From: Azotobacter paspali
Lineage (GTDB): Bacteria; Pseudomonadota; Gammaproteobacteria; Pseudomonadales; Pseudomonadaceae
NCBI RefSeq assembly: GCF_042434745.1
Contig: NZ_JBHLSS010000155.1
Strand: one strand, 5' to 3'
Length of the DNA: 64,000 nt
Made by a program: the position numbers and the translations under genes. Shown one piece after another: positions 17,619 to 28,012 of this stretch. The notes beneath the pieces are model-generated. The model ran no database searches. It saw only the letters and a program-made list of their open reading frames with translations, and was not told the origin of the DNA. The stretch's first letter is position 1. Every line of letters starts with the position of its first letter.

Positions 17619-18506
17619 TCACTCGCTGCGGCGAATCTCCAGAATGCGGTCGCGTCCGCCTTCCGCCAGGAGATAGGTGTCCGTACCGGTCGGCAGGAGG
17701 ACCTGGGGAGCCCGCAGGTGGGTGAGCACGGTTTCCAGCCGGCCTTGCGGATTCAGCAGCAGCAGTCGAGCCCGGTGGGTGGCGTCCTCGCTGATCCAGA
17801 GTCCGTGTGCGTCGCATTTCAGGAAGCTGGGTTCGTTCAGCCGTTCGAGATGGATGGGGTCGGTGCCGTCGTCGGAAAGTCGTCTGACGATTCCCTTGGC
17901 CTTTTCCGTATAGAACTTGCTGCCGTCTGGACAGGTGGCGATGGATTCGGCCTCTTCGAGGTCGCTGCGCAGGACCTTGGTTTCCCCTGTGCTTGCGTCG
18001 TATCGAAGGAGCCGGCCATCTTGTTTGCGGTCTTCGATGGCGTACAGGTATTGACCGTCGGCTTCGAGTCCCTGCACGTTGGTACCCTCGAACAGGGTAT
18101 GGACCCGGCCCTGGAACAGCCAGTTGACCGGATGGGTCCCGCCTTCCTGGCTGTAGGCGATTCCTCCCTGGAAATGCACCAGCCCGTCGGGTTTGTGCAG
18201 GCCGGAAACCAGCACCTCGCGTTTGCCCGCGACGTCGATCTTCAGGATTCTGCCTTGCCCGTCCTTGAGTTCCTCGGCCGCCAGCAGATTGCCTTGCCCG
18301 TCCCGGAGCAGGGCGCTGGCTCGGGTAACTTGCGAGTGGGCGATTTCGTATTCCCAGCGGGCGGCCGCATTGACCGGATAGAAATGCTGCCAGGCCATGA
18401 AGCCGAGCAGTACGAGCGGGAGTGTCGGGATCGCCGCCAGAAGTAACTTGGCGGGTCGCGTCAGGCGGGTTCCGCACCTGGGTATCACGAGGAAACGATT
18501 GGGCAT
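17619..18506 (-). CDS. Membrane-anchored SMP-30/NHL-like beta-propeller protein
   Basis: About 295 residues from ATG 18506 (MPNRFLVIPRCG; an upstream ATG at 18551 would add 15 residues). Residues 15-45 contain one transmembrane helix (KLLLAAIPTLPLVLLGFMAW), so the rest is periplasmic. The body repeats a blade pattern: GQGRILKIDVAGKREVLVSG, KPDGLVHFQGGIAYSQEG, GRLLRYDASTGETKVLRSDL, PQVLLPTGTDTYLLAEGGRD, like the SMP-30/gluconolactonase or NHL propellers. No catalytic set can be assigned, so the function is unknown; a scaffold or sensor role is possible. It ends eight bases from the symporter relic. Confidence 0.7.
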   Translation of the reverse strand: MPNRFLVIPRCGTRLTRPAKLLLAAIPTLPLVLLGFMAWQHFYPVNAAARWEYEIAHSQVTRASALLRDGQGNLLAAEELKDGQGRILKIDVAGKREVLVSGLHKPDGLVHFQGGIAYSQEGGTHPVNWLFQGRVHTLFEGTNVQGLEADGQYLYAIEDRKQDGRLLRYDASTGETKVLRSDLEEAESIATCPDGSKFYTEKAKGIVRRLSDDGTDPIHLERLNEPSFLKCDAHGLWISEDATHRARLLLLNPQGRLETVLTHLRAPQVLLPTGTDTYLLAEGGRDRILEIRRSE

Positions 18507-18800
18507 GAATGTCAGTTCTGTGTATGGGGCGAAGCGCTCGTTCGAGGGCATCCTATCCGGCGACGGCAGGGGGCGATATCGGACGGGTTTTCGGCAATTG
18601 TGTCATTTTGCTTCCTCGCGGGCGAACGGATGCGCCGCGCGGCGCGGGGGCAGGCGCCATGCGAGCCTGCGACCTTCTGTCTCAAGCCGGTTGCCGCCAT
18701 CGGAGGAGGACGCGAAACAATGTAAAAGAGCCGTAAAAACCCTTTGCTTGACCGGGGTGACTACTTATCGTTCAGCCTCCCTTGATAGTGGTTGTCCGTC

Positions 18801-20126
18801 ATGTCCGAGCCGAACCTGAATCCTTCTTCTCCCGCTCCTCGCCGCCGCTGGTTGTTCTGGACGCTGGCGTTGCTCGCCGTCGGCGCCTCCGTCGCCTGGT
18901 GGCAGTGGCCGGCCTTGTCCGCGCTCTGGACCCAGTCCTCTCCGGCGGCGGGCAGGCCCGGGGCGGGGGCTCCGGCGATGGGACGCAGGCCTGGCGGGCC
19001 GGGAGCTCCCGGCGGTCCGGCCGGCGCCGGCGGCTCCTTTGGCGGGCCGGTGCCGGTGCGCGTCGGCGAGGTGCGCCTGGGCGACTTCCCGGTCGACCTC
19101 AAGGCGCTCGGCACGGTCACCGCCTACAACACGGTGAACGTGCGTTCGCGGGTCGACGGCGAACTGATCAAGGTGCTGTTCCGCGAAGGCCAGCAGGTCA
19201 AGGCCGGCGACCTGTTGGCGGTGATCGACCCACGTCTCTACCAGGCGGCGCTGAAGCAGGCCGAAGGCACCCTGCAGCAGAACCGCGCGCAACTGCGCAA
19301 CGCCGAGATCGATCTGGTCCGCTACAAGACCCTGTATGCCGAGGACTCCGTCGCCAAGCAGACTCTCGATACCCAGGAAGCGCTGGTCGCCCAGTACCAG
19401 GGCACGGTCCGTTCCAACCTGGCGGCGGTCGAGGAGGCCAAGGTCAACCTCGAGTACACCCAGGTGCGCGCGCCCATCGCCGGGCGTCTTGGCCTGCGCC
19501 AGGTGGACGTCGGCAATCTGGTCAGCAGCGGCGACACCACGCCGCTGGTGACCATCACCCAGACCTTGCCGATCTCGGTCAGCTTCACTTTGCCCGAGGG
19601 CGAGCTGCCGCAGGTCCTCGAGCAGGTGCAGGCCGACCAGCACCTGGCCGTGGAGGCCTGGGACCGCAGCGAGCGCAACCGCCTGGCGGTGGGCGAACTG
19701 GAAAGCCTGGACAACCAGATCGATCTGACCACCGGCACCGTGCGCCTCAAGGCGCGCTTCGAGAACGCCGAGCAGCGCCTGTTTCCCAACCAGTTCGTCA
19801 ACGTCCGGCTGCGCGTGACCACCCGCGAGCAGTCCACGCTGGTGCCGGCGGCGGCGCTGCAGTTCGGCTCCAAGGGCACCTTCGTCTACGTGGTCGGCGA
19901 CGACAGCAAGGTACAGTTGCGCTACGTGACGGCCGGACCCGGCGACGGCACCACGACGTTGATCGAGCAGGGCCTGGACGCCGGCGAGCGGCTGGTGCTA
20001 GAGGGCACCGATCGCCTGCGCGACGGCGCCAGGGTCGAAGTGATCGACGACAGCCGCCCGGCCGTCGGCGAGGCGTCCGGGGCCGCGCCGGCCGGCCGGC
20101 GCCAGACAGCGAAGCCCGACGCATGA
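18801..20126 (+). CDS. muxA: RND efflux periplasmic adaptor MuxA (MdtA-like)
   Basis: Membrane fusion protein that couples the inner-membrane pumps MuxB and MuxC to the outer-membrane channel OpmB. 441 residues: an N-terminal anchor helix (WLFWTLALLAVGASVAWW), an unusual Gly/Pro/Ala-rich linker (about 48-80), then lipoyl/barrel-sandwich (VNVRSRVDGELIKVLFREGQ), coiled-coil hairpin (KQAEGTLQQNRAQLRNAEID) and beta-barrel parts (RAPIAGRLGLRQVDVGNLV). ATG 18801 was preferred to the TTG at 18792. It overlaps muxB by four bases (ATGA). In P. aeruginosa MuxABC-OpmB exports aztreonam, macrolides, novobiocin and others; having two different RND subunits is the hallmark of this family (as in MdtBC). Confidence 0.93.
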   Translation: MSEPNLNPSSPAPRRRWLFWTLALLAVGASVAWWQWPALSALWTQSSPAAGRPGAGAPAMGRRPGGPGAPGGPAGAGGSFGGPVPVRVGEVRLGDFPVDLKALGTVTAYNTVNVRSRVDGELIKVLFREGQQVKAGDLLAVIDPRLYQAALKQAEGTLQQNRAQLRNAEIDLVRYKTLYAEDSVAKQTLDTQEALVAQYQGTVRSNLAAVEEAKVNLEYTQVRAPIAGRLGLRQVDVGNLVSSGDTTPLVTITQTLPISVSFTLPEGELPQVLEQVQADQHLAVEAWDRSERNRLAVGELESLDNQIDLTTGTVRLKARFENAEQRLFPNQFVNVRLRVTTREQSTLVPAAALQFGSKGTFVYVVGDDSKVQLRYVTAGPGDGTTTLIEQGLDAGERLVLEGTDRLRDGARVEVIDDSRPAVGEASGAAPAGRRQTAKPDA

Positions 20127-23100
20127 ACATCTCGCGCCCTTTCATTCTCCGCCCGGTCGCCACGACGCTGATCATGGTGGCGATCTTCCTCTGCGGGCTG
20201 ATCGCCTACCGCCTGTTGCCGGTTTCCGCGCTGCCCGAGGTGGATTATCCGACCATCCGCGTGCTGACGCTCTATCCCGGCGCCAGTCCGGAAGTGATGA
20301 CCAGCGCGGTGACCGCCCCGCTGGAGCGCCAGTTCGGCCAGATGCCGGGCCTGAAGCAGATGACCTCGACCAGTTCCGGCGGCGCCTCGGTGATCACCTT
20401 GCGCTTCAGCCTGGACATGGACTTGGACGTCGCCGAGCAGTCGGTGCAGGCGGCGATCAACGCGGCCAGCAACCTGTTGCCCGACGACCTGCCGACGCCG
20501 CCGGTATACAACAAGGTCAACCCGGCCGACACACCGGTGATGACCCTAGCGGTCACCTCGGCGACCATGCCGCTGCCGGAGATCAATGATCTGGTCGACA
20601 CTCGTATGGCGCAGAAGCTGGCGCAGATCAGCGGGGTCGGCATGGTCAGCTTGGCCGGCGGCCAGCGCCCGGCGGTGCGCATCAAGGTCGATCCGCAGGC
20701 GCTGGCCAACTACGGGCTGAACCTGTCCGACGTGCGCTCGTTGATCACCGCCTCCAACGTCAACCAGCCCAAGGGTAACTTCGACGGTCCGACCCGGGTG
20801 TCCCAGCTCGACGCCAACGACCAGCTCAAGTCCGCCGACGAATACCGCAACCTGATCCTCGCCTACCTGAACGGTGCCACCCTGCGTTTGAAGGACGTGG
20901 CGCAGATCGCCGACGGCGCCGAGAACGAGCGCCTGGCCGCTTGGGCCAACCACAGCGCGGCAGTGCTGGTGAACATCCAGCGCCAGCCGGGGGCTAACGT
21001 CATCGAAGTGGTCGAGCGCGTCCAGGCGCTGCTGCCGCAGATCACCGCGACCCTGCCGGCCAGCCTCGAAGTGATTCCCCTCACCGACCGCACCCAGACC
21101 ATCCGCGCCGCGGTGCGCGACGTGCAGTTCGAGCTGGTGCTGGCGGTGGGGCTGGTGGTGCTGGTGACCTTCGTCTTCCTGCGCCGGCTGTCGGCCACGG
21201 TGATCCCCTCGATCGCCGTCCCCTTGTCCTTGATCGGCACCTTCGGGGTCATGTACCTGGCCGGCTTCTCGATCAACAACCTGACGCTGATGGCGCTGAC
21301 CGTGGCCGCCGGTTTCGTGGTGGACGACGCCATCGTCATGCTGGAGAACATCGCCCGCCACCTGGAAGAAGGCGCGACGCCGCTGGAGGCCGCGCTCAAG
21401 GGCGCGCAGCAGATCGGCTTCACGCTGATCTCGCTGACCTTTTCGCTGATCGCCGTGCTGATCCCGTTGTTGTTCATGGCCGATGTGGTCGGCCGGCTGT
21501 TCCGCGAATTCGCCATCACCCTCTCGGTGTCGATCCTGATTTCCCTGCTGGTCTCGCTGACCCTGACACCGATGATGTGCGCGTTGTTCCTCAAGCAGGA
21601 AGGGCCGCCGGAGCGTCAGGGCCGTTTCTACCGGGCCAGCGGTGTCTGGATCGAGGTTTTGATCGCCCGCTACGACGCCGCCCTGCATTGGGTACTGCGC
21701 CACCAGGCGCTGACCCTGCTGATCGCCGTGGCCACCCTCGGCCTCACCGTGGTGCTCTACCTGGCGGTGCCCAAGGGCTTCTTCCCGGTCCAGGACACCG
21801 GGGTGATCCAGGGCATTTCCGAGGCGCCGCAGAGCATTTCCTTCCGCGCCATGAGCGAACGCCAACAGCGCCTGGCCGAGGTCATCCTGCAGGACCCGGC
21901 GGTGGCCAGCCTGTCTTCCTACATCGGCGTGGACGGTGACAACGTCACCCTGAACAGCGGGCGCCTGCTGATCAACCTCAAGCCGCATGCCGAGCGCGAG
22001 GTCACCGCCAGCCAGGTGATAGAGCGGCTGCGCCCGCGACTGGCCGCGGTGCCGGACATCCAACTATTCCTCCAGCCGGTGCAGGATCTGACCATCGAGG
22101 ACCGGATCAGTCGCACCCAGTTCCAGTTCAGCCTGGAGTCGCCGGACGGCGCCTTGCTGGAGGAGTGGACGCCGAAGCTGGTCGAGGCGCTGAGCACGCT
22201 GCCGGAACTGACCGACGTGGCCAGCGATCTGCAGGGCCGCAGCCTGCAGGTCTATCTGAGCATCGACCGCGACACCGCCTCGCGCCTCGGCGTGACCGTC
22301 GCCGACATCGACGATGCGCTCTACGACGCCTTCGGCCAGCGACAGATCTCCACTATCTATACCCAGGCCAGCCAGTACCGGGTGGTGCTGGAGAGCCGGG
22401 CCGCCGATACCCTCGGTCCGGCGGCGCTGGACGAGGTGCACGTGGCCAGCGCCGAAGGCGGCCAGGTACGCCTGTCGTCCCTGGCGCGCATCGAGGAGCG
22501 GGCGGCGTCGCTGCTGATCAACCACATCGGCCAGTTCCCAGCGGTGACCCTGTCGTTCAACCTGGCGCCGGGCGTCTCCCTCGGCCAGGCGGTGGCGGCG
22601 ATCGAGCGGGTGCAGCAGGAGATCGGCCTGCCGGGCGGCATCGAGAGCCGCTTCCAGGGCGCCGCCGAGGCCTTCCGAGCCTCGCTGTCGAGCACCCTGC
22701 TGCTGATCCTCGCCGCGGTGGTCACCATGTACATCGTGCTCGGCGTGCTCTACGAGAGCTACATCCACCCGATCACCATCCTTTCCACGTTGCCCTCGGC
22801 CGCGGTGGGTGCCCTGCTGGCACTGCTGTTTTCTGGCAACGACCTGGGGCTGATCGCGATCATCGGCATCATCCTCCTGATCGGTATCGTCAAGAAGAAC
22901 GCGATCATGATGATCGACTTCGCGCTGGAGGCCGAGCGTCACCAAGGGATGGACCCGCAGGCGGCGATCCATCGCGCGGCATTGCTGCGTTTCCGGCCGA
23001 TCCTGATGACCACCCTGGCCGCGCTGTTCGGCGCCATTCCGCTGATGTTCGCCTCGGGCTCGGGCGCCGAGCTGCGCCAGCCGCTGGGGCTGGTGCTGGT

Positions 23101-23218
23101 CGGCGGCCTGCTGCTCAGCCAGTTCCTGACGCTGTTCACCACGCCGGTGATCTACCTCGCCTTCGACCGCCTGTCGCGGCGCTTCGCGGGCCGCGGCGCG
23201 GCGGGGGTAGCGGCATGA
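20123..23218 (+). CDS. muxB: RND multidrug efflux pump subunit MuxB (MdtB-like)
   Basis: 1,031-residue inner-membrane proton/drug antiporter of the RND superfamily, expected to form heterotrimers with MuxC. It starts MNISRPFILRPVATTLIMVA, the first of 12 transmembrane helices, followed by a large periplasmic porter/docking domain (about 35-330). TM4 carries the proton-relay aspartates in AAGFVVDDAIVMLENIARH (about 405). The second half repeats the plan from VLRHQALTLLIAVATLGL and ends in four helices including IIGIILLIGIVKKNAIMMID. The start overlaps muxA by four bases. Confidence 0.94.
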   Translation: MNISRPFILRPVATTLIMVAIFLCGLIAYRLLPVSALPEVDYPTIRVLTLYPGASPEVMTSAVTAPLERQFGQMPGLKQMTSTSSGGASVITLRFSLDMDLDVAEQSVQAAINAASNLLPDDLPTPPVYNKVNPADTPVMTLAVTSATMPLPEINDLVDTRMAQKLAQISGVGMVSLAGGQRPAVRIKVDPQALANYGLNLSDVRSLITASNVNQPKGNFDGPTRVSQLDANDQLKSADEYRNLILAYLNGATLRLKDVAQIADGAENERLAAWANHSAAVLVNIQRQPGANVIEVVERVQALLPQITATLPASLEVIPLTDRTQTIRAAVRDVQFELVLAVGLVVLVTFVFLRRLSATVIPSIAVPLSLIGTFGVMYLAGFSINNLTLMALTVAAGFVVDDAIVMLENIARHLEEGATPLEAALKGAQQIGFTLISLTFSLIAVLIPLLFMADVVGRLFREFAITLSVSILISLLVSLTLTPMMCALFLKQEGPPERQGRFYRASGVWIEVLIARYDAALHWVLRHQALTLLIAVATLGLTVVLYLAVPKGFFPVQDTGVIQGISEAPQSISFRAMSERQQRLAEVILQDPAVASLSSYIGVDGDNVTLNSGRLLINLKPHAEREVTASQVIERLRPRLAAVPDIQLFLQPVQDLTIEDRISRTQFQFSLESPDGALLEEWTPKLVEALSTLPELTDVASDLQGRSLQVYLSIDRDTASRLGVTVADIDDALYDAFGQRQISTIYTQASQYRVVLESRAADTLGPAALDEVHVASAEGGQVRLSSLARIEERAASLLINHIGQFPAVTLSFNLAPGVSLGQAVAAIERVQQEIGLPGGIESRFQGAAEAFRASLSSTLLLILAAVVTMYIVLGVLYESYIHPITILSTLPSAAVGALLALLFSGNDLGLIAIIGIILLIGIVKKNAIMMIDFALEAERHQGMDPQAAIHRAALLRFRPILMTTLAALFGAIPLMFASGSGAELRQPLGLVLVGGLLLSQFLTLFTTPVIYLAFDRLSRRFAGRGAAGVAA

Positions 23219-23306
23219 GAGTCGAGCCGTTTCATGCGGGAGCTGATTCGTCCGCGCTTCCCGTTGCGCCTGCCGCGAATGAACTCACCTCTACGGGGTG
23301 CCTGGC

Positions 23307-26300
23307 ATGAACCTGTCCGCTCCCTTCATCCTACGTCCGGTGGCGACCCTGCTGCTGAGCGTGGCGATCCTTCTGGTCGGCGCGCTGAGCTTCGGCCTGC
23401 TGCCGGTGTCGCCGCTGCCGAAGATGGACTTCCCGGCGATCAGCGTGGAGGCCAACCTGGCCGGGGCCAGTCCGCAGATCATGGCTTCCAGCGTGGCGAC
23501 GCCCCTGGAGCGGGCCCTCGGCGGCATCGCCGGGATCAGCGAAATGACCAGCTACAGCAGCCAGGGCAGTACGCGGATCAACATCCTCTTCGACATCGGC
23601 CGCGATATCGACGCCGCCGCCCGCGAGGTGCAGGCGGCGATCAACGCGGCGCGCACCCTGTTGCCCAGCGGCATGCGCAACATGCCCACCTACCGCAAGA
23701 TCAATCCCTCCCAGGCGCCGATCATGGTGCTCTCGCTAACCTCGCCGGTGCTCGACAAGGGCCGGCTCTACGACGTCGCCTCGAGCATAGTGGCGCAGAA
23801 GCTGTCGCAGGTGAGCGGGGTAGGCCAGGTTCAGGTCGGCGGCAGTTCGCTGCCGGCGGTGCGGATCGAACTGGAGCCGCGCCTGCTCGACCAGTACAAC
23901 ATCGCCCTTGACGAGGTGCGCCAGGCGATCGTCGCGGCCAACGTGCGGCGACCCAAGGGCGCGCTGGAGGATGGCGAGCGCCATTGGCAGGTGCAGGCCA
24001 GCGACCAACTGGAGCGCGCCGCCGACTACCGGCCGCTGGTGATCCGTTACCAGAACGACGGGCCGGTGCGCCTGAGCGACGTGGCCAGGGTCCACGACGG
24101 CCTGGAGAACCGCTACAACAGCGGCTTCTACAACGACCAGGACGCGGTGCTGGTGATCGTCTACCGACAGGCCGACGCCAACATCCTCGAAACCGTCACC
24201 GAGATCCGCGACCGGCTGCCGATGCTGCGCGCGGTGATCCCGGCCAGCGTCGAGCTGGAAGTGGCGATGGACCGCTCGCCGGTGATCCGCGCCACCCTGC
24301 ACGAAGCTGAGCGCACTCTGCTGATCGCCGTGGCCCTGGTGATCCTGGTGGTGCTGGCCTTCCTCGGCCACTGGCGGGCCGCGCTGATCCCCGCGCTGGC
24401 GGTGCCGGTGTCGTTGGTCGGCAGCTTCGCGGTGATGTACCTGTGGGGTTTTTCCCTGAACAACTTGTCGCTGATGGCACTGATCATCGCCACCGGCCTG
24501 GTGGTGGACGACGCCATCGTGGTGCTGGAAAACATCGCCCGGCACATCGAGGAGGGCGAGAAGCCGCTGGCGGCGGCGCTCAAGGGCTCGCGCGAGGTGG
24601 GCTTTACCCTGCTGTCGATGAACCTGTCACTGGTGGTGGTGTTCATCTCCATCCTGTTCATGGGCGGTATCATCGAGCGGCTGTTCCGCGAGTTCTCTAT
24701 CACCCTGGCGGTGGCCATCCTGATTTCCCTGCTGGTCTCGCTGACGCTAACGCCGATGCTCTGCGCCCGCTGGCTGAAGTCCGGGCAGGAGGCCCGCGCG
24801 CCTGGTCGCCTGGGACGCTTCGCCGGCCGCCTGCAGGCGCGGGTGCTGGCTGGCTACGCGCGCAGCCTGGACTGGGCGCTGCGCCATTCGACGCTGATGC
24901 TGGTCGGCCTGTTGGCGACCATCGTCCTGAACGTCTACCTCTACGTCGCGGTGCCCAAGACCTTCATGCCGCAGCAGGATGCCGGCCAATTGTCGGGCTT
25001 CGTGCGTGGCGACGACGGACTGTCCTTCCAGGTCATGCAGCCGAAGCTGGAGGAATTTCGCAAGGCGCTGCTGGCCGATCCGGCGGTGCAGAGCGTGGCT
25101 GGTTTCAGCGGCGGCTCCGGCGGGGTCAGCAATGCCATGTTGATGATCCGCCTGAAGCCGATCGCCGAGCGCGGCCTGTCCGCCCAGCAGGTGATCGACC
25201 GCCTGCGCAAAAACATGCCCAAGGTGCCGGGCGGGCAGATGTACCTGATGGCCGACCAGGACCTGCAGTTCGGCGGACGCCAGGGGCGCACTTCGGAAAG
25301 CGAATACGTGCTGCTGTCCAGCGATCTCGAACTGCTCAATGTCTGGCTGCTCAAGGTGCGCGAAGCTCTGGCCGCGCTGCCGCAGCTCACCGACATCGAG
25401 GCCAAGCAGGGCGAAGGTGCCCAGCAGATCCGCCTGGTCGTGGATCGCGAGAGCGCCAAGCGCCTGGGCGTGGACATGGACACGATCACCGCGGTGCTGA
25501 ACAACGCCTTCAGCCAGCGGCAAATCTCCACCATTTATAACGATCTGAACCAGTACAAGGTGGTGATGGAGATCGATCCGAAGTACGCCCAGTCCCCGCA
25601 AGCGCTGGACATGGTCCAGATGATCACCGACGACGGGCTCCGTGTGCCGCTGTCGGCCTTCGCCCGTTGGGAACTCGGCCTGGCGGAAGACCGGGTACAG
25701 CATCAGGGCCAATTCGCCGCGGAGAACATCAGTTATTCGGTCGCGCCTGGCTACAGTGCGCTGGAGGCCAACCAGGCGATCGAGCAGGCGGTGGCGCGGG
25801 TCGGTCTGCCCACCGAGGTGCAGGGGATTCTCGGCGGCACCAGCGGCGCTCTGCAGCAGGCGCAGAAGGCGCAGCCGCTGATGATCCTCGGTGCTTTGAT
25901 GGTGGTGTACATAGTGCTCGGCATCCTCTACGAGAGCTACGTTCACCCGCTGACCATCCTCTCCACGCTACCTTCGGCGGGGGTCGGCGCATTGCTGGCG
26001 ATCGAGCTGGTCGGCGACGAATTCAGCCTGATCTCGCTGCTCGGTCTGTTCCTGCTGATCGGCGTGGTAAAGAAAAACGCCATCCTGATGATCGACCTGG
26101 CGCTGCACCTGGAGCGCCAGGAACTGCTGAGTCCCGAGGAGTCGATCCGGCGTGCCTGCCTGCTGCGCTTCCGGCCGATCCTGATGACAACTCTGTCGGC
26201 CATCCTCGGTGCCGTGCCGTTGCTGCTGGATAGCGCCGAAGGCGCGGAAATGCGCCGGCCGTTGGGGATCGCCATCGTCGGCGGCCTGGTGCTCAGCCAG

Positions 26301-26414
26301 TTGCTCACCCTCTACAGCACGCCGGTGATCTACCTGTTCTTCGACCGTCTGCGTCACCGCTTCAACCGCTGGCGCGGCGTGCGCAGCGATGCCGCTCTGG
26401 ATACCTCGTTATGA
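23307..26414 (+). CDS. muxC: RND multidrug efflux pump subunit MuxC (MdtC-like)
   Basis: 1,035-residue partner of MuxB and clearly paralogous to it: same N-terminal pattern (MNLSAPFILRPVATLLLSVA), the TM4 aspartate pair in ATGLVVDDAIVVLENIARHI, and the VKKNAILMIDLAL helix near the end. ATG 23307 was chosen over a GTG nine bases upstream because the protein then aligns with MuxB. It lies 88 bases after muxB, the only gap in the operon, and overlaps opmB by four bases. In the E. coli MdtBC system the C-type subunit binds drug and the B-type mainly moves protons; whether that holds here is inference. Confidence 0.94.
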   Translation: MNLSAPFILRPVATLLLSVAILLVGALSFGLLPVSPLPKMDFPAISVEANLAGASPQIMASSVATPLERALGGIAGISEMTSYSSQGSTRINILFDIGRDIDAAAREVQAAINAARTLLPSGMRNMPTYRKINPSQAPIMVLSLTSPVLDKGRLYDVASSIVAQKLSQVSGVGQVQVGGSSLPAVRIELEPRLLDQYNIALDEVRQAIVAANVRRPKGALEDGERHWQVQASDQLERAADYRPLVIRYQNDGPVRLSDVARVHDGLENRYNSGFYNDQDAVLVIVYRQADANILETVTEIRDRLPMLRAVIPASVELEVAMDRSPVIRATLHEAERTLLIAVALVILVVLAFLGHWRAALIPALAVPVSLVGSFAVMYLWGFSLNNLSLMALIIATGLVVDDAIVVLENIARHIEEGEKPLAAALKGSREVGFTLLSMNLSLVVVFISILFMGGIIERLFREFSITLAVAILISLLVSLTLTPMLCARWLKSGQEARAPGRLGRFAGRLQARVLAGYARSLDWALRHSTLMLVGLLATIVLNVYLYVAVPKTFMPQQDAGQLSGFVRGDDGLSFQVMQPKLEEFRKALLADPAVQSVAGFSGGSGGVSNAMLMIRLKPIAERGLSAQQVIDRLRKNMPKVPGGQMYLMADQDLQFGGRQGRTSESEYVLLSSDLELLNVWLLKVREALAALPQLTDIEAKQGEGAQQIRLVVDRESAKRLGVDMDTITAVLNNAFSQRQISTIYNDLNQYKVVMEIDPKYAQSPQALDMVQMITDDGLRVPLSAFARWELGLAEDRVQHQGQFAAENISYSVAPGYSALEANQAIEQAVARVGLPTEVQGILGGTSGALQQAQKAQPLMILGALMVVYIVLGILYESYVHPLTILSTLPSAGVGALLAIELVGDEFSLISLLGLFLLIGVVKKNAILMIDLALHLERQELLSPEESIRRACLLRFRPILMTTLSAILGAVPLLLDSAEGAEMRRPLGIAIVGGLVLSQLLTLYSTPVIYLFFDRLRHRFNRWRGVRSDAALDTSL

Positions 26415-27949
26415 CCGCATCCGTTCTATCTTTCCGTCCCAACCGACTGGCCTGGTCGATGACGCTTGCCTTGGGCCTGGCCCTCGGTGGCTGCACCCTC
26501 GGGCCGGACTACCAGCGACCGCAATTGCCCACCCTGGACAGCTTCAGGGAGGGAAAGGGCTGGAAGCTGGCCACGCCGGCCGACGAGGCCGAACGCGGTC
26601 CCTGGTGGGAAATGTACGGCGATCCCATCCTCGACGATCTGATGCGCCGGCTGGACGAGTCCAACCAGACCGTCGCCCAGTCGATCGCCCAGTACCTGCA
26701 GGCGAAGGCGACGGTGCGCACGGCGAAGGCGGACTTCTTCCCGAGCGGGCGGGTCACCGTCGACGAAACCCGCTCGGCGACGGCCAGCGGCAGCGGCGGT
26801 ACTTCGCGCCTGCCCGACGGCTCGACGGTGAGTTCCGGCGGCGGTGGCGGGACCATTTCCAACAGCTACAACGCGGTCAGCAACATCAGTTGGGAACTGG
26901 ACTTCTGGGGCAAGATGCGCCGCCAGTTGGAGTCGGATCGCGCCGGCCTGCAGGCCAGCGCCGCCGATCTCGCCGCGGTACGCCTCAGCCAGCAGTCGAC
27001 CCTGGCGCAGAGCTACCTGCAACTGCGCGTGCTGGATGGCCAGCGACGTTTGCTCAAAGCCACGGTGGAGGCCTACGCACGCACCTTGCGGCTGACCGAG
27101 AACCAGTATCGCGCCGGCATGGTCACCAAGGCCGACGTGACCCAGGCGCAGACCCAACTGAAGAGCACCGAGGCCCAGGCCATCGACCTCGATTACCAGC
27201 GTGCGCAACTGGAGCACGCCATCGCCGTGCTGATCGGCGTGCCGCCGGCCCAGCTCGAGCTGGCCGAGCTGGACAGCCTGCCGGAGCTGCCGGAAATCCC
27301 CACGCTGCTGCCGTCGCAACTGCTCGAGCGGCGTCCGGACGTGGCCGCGGCCGAGCGCGAAGTGATGTCCGCCAATGCGCTGATCGGCGTGGCCAAGGCG
27401 GCGCGTTTCCCGACTTTCAGCCTGAGCGCGGCGGGCGGTTATCGTGCCACCCATACGGACTACTGGTTCGAGAAGGACAACCGCTTTTGGAACATCAGCC
27501 CGGAAATGGCCCTGACCCTGTTCGACGGCGGCCTGCTACGCGCCCAGGTCGACCAGGCGCGGGCCACCCACCAGCAGGCGGTGGCGACCTACCGGCAGAC
27601 GGTGCTGGACAGCTTCCGCGAGGTAGAGGACTACCTGGTGCAACTGAGCGTGCTGGAGCGCGAGATCCAGGCTCAGCAGGAGGCGGTGGATGCGGCTCAG
27701 GAGTCCCGCCGGCTGGTGGAGAACCAGTACAAGGCCGGTACCGTCGACTACACCAGCGTGGTCGATGTGCAGACCGCGGCCTTGTCCAACGAGCGCACCA
27801 TCCTGACCCTGCTGAGCAACCGGCTGACCGCCAGCGTGCAACTGATCGCCGCTCTCGGCGGTGGCTGGGACAGCGCCGAGTTGGACAATCTCGAGATGCT
27901 GGACGAGCGGCTGGAACAGGCGCGGCTGGAAGATTCGCAAGAGGATTGA
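26411..27949 (+). CDS. opmB: Outer-membrane efflux channel OpmB (TolC/OprM family lipoprotein)
   Basis: 512-residue outer-membrane factor completing the pump. A lipoprotein signal with lipobox LALGGC (Cys about 30, then TLGPDYQRP) is followed by two outer-membrane-efflux repeats (about 65-270 and 290-485) rich in long helices, for example SQQSTLAQSYLQLRVLDGQR and VDQARATHQQAVATYRQTV. The internal Ser/Gly-rich loop SSGGGGGTISNSY is a surface-strand region. Overlap with muxC (ATGA) shows that all four genes are one operon; muxABC with the channel gene last is the P. aeruginosa order. Confidence 0.93.
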   Translation: MTASVLSFRPNRLAWSMTLALGLALGGCTLGPDYQRPQLPTLDSFREGKGWKLATPADEAERGPWWEMYGDPILDDLMRRLDESNQTVAQSIAQYLQAKATVRTAKADFFPSGRVTVDETRSATASGSGGTSRLPDGSTVSSGGGGGTISNSYNAVSNISWELDFWGKMRRQLESDRAGLQASAADLAAVRLSQQSTLAQSYLQLRVLDGQRRLLKATVEAYARTLRLTENQYRAGMVTKADVTQAQTQLKSTEAQAIDLDYQRAQLEHAIAVLIGVPPAQLELAELDSLPELPEIPTLLPSQLLERRPDVAAAEREVMSANALIGVAKAARFPTFSLSAAGGYRATHTDYWFEKDNRFWNISPEMALTLFDGGLLRAQVDQARATHQQAVATYRQTVLDSFREVEDYLVQLSVLEREIQAQQEAVDAAQESRRLVENQYKAGTVDYTSVVDVQTAALSNERTILTLLSNRLTASVQLIAALGGGWDSAELDNLEMLDERLEQARLEDSQED

Positions 27950-28012
27950 CGGCAACGGCCGAGGCGGGGGCGCTTGCGGTTAGAATGCCGTCCCGCTTTT
28001 AGGAACAGCCCC

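Noticed and set aside
18650..18800. Possible operator upstream of muxA
   Set aside because: Only GC-rich partial symmetry (GCGCCGCGCGGCGC around 18632) and no convincing promoter or known pump-regulator site.
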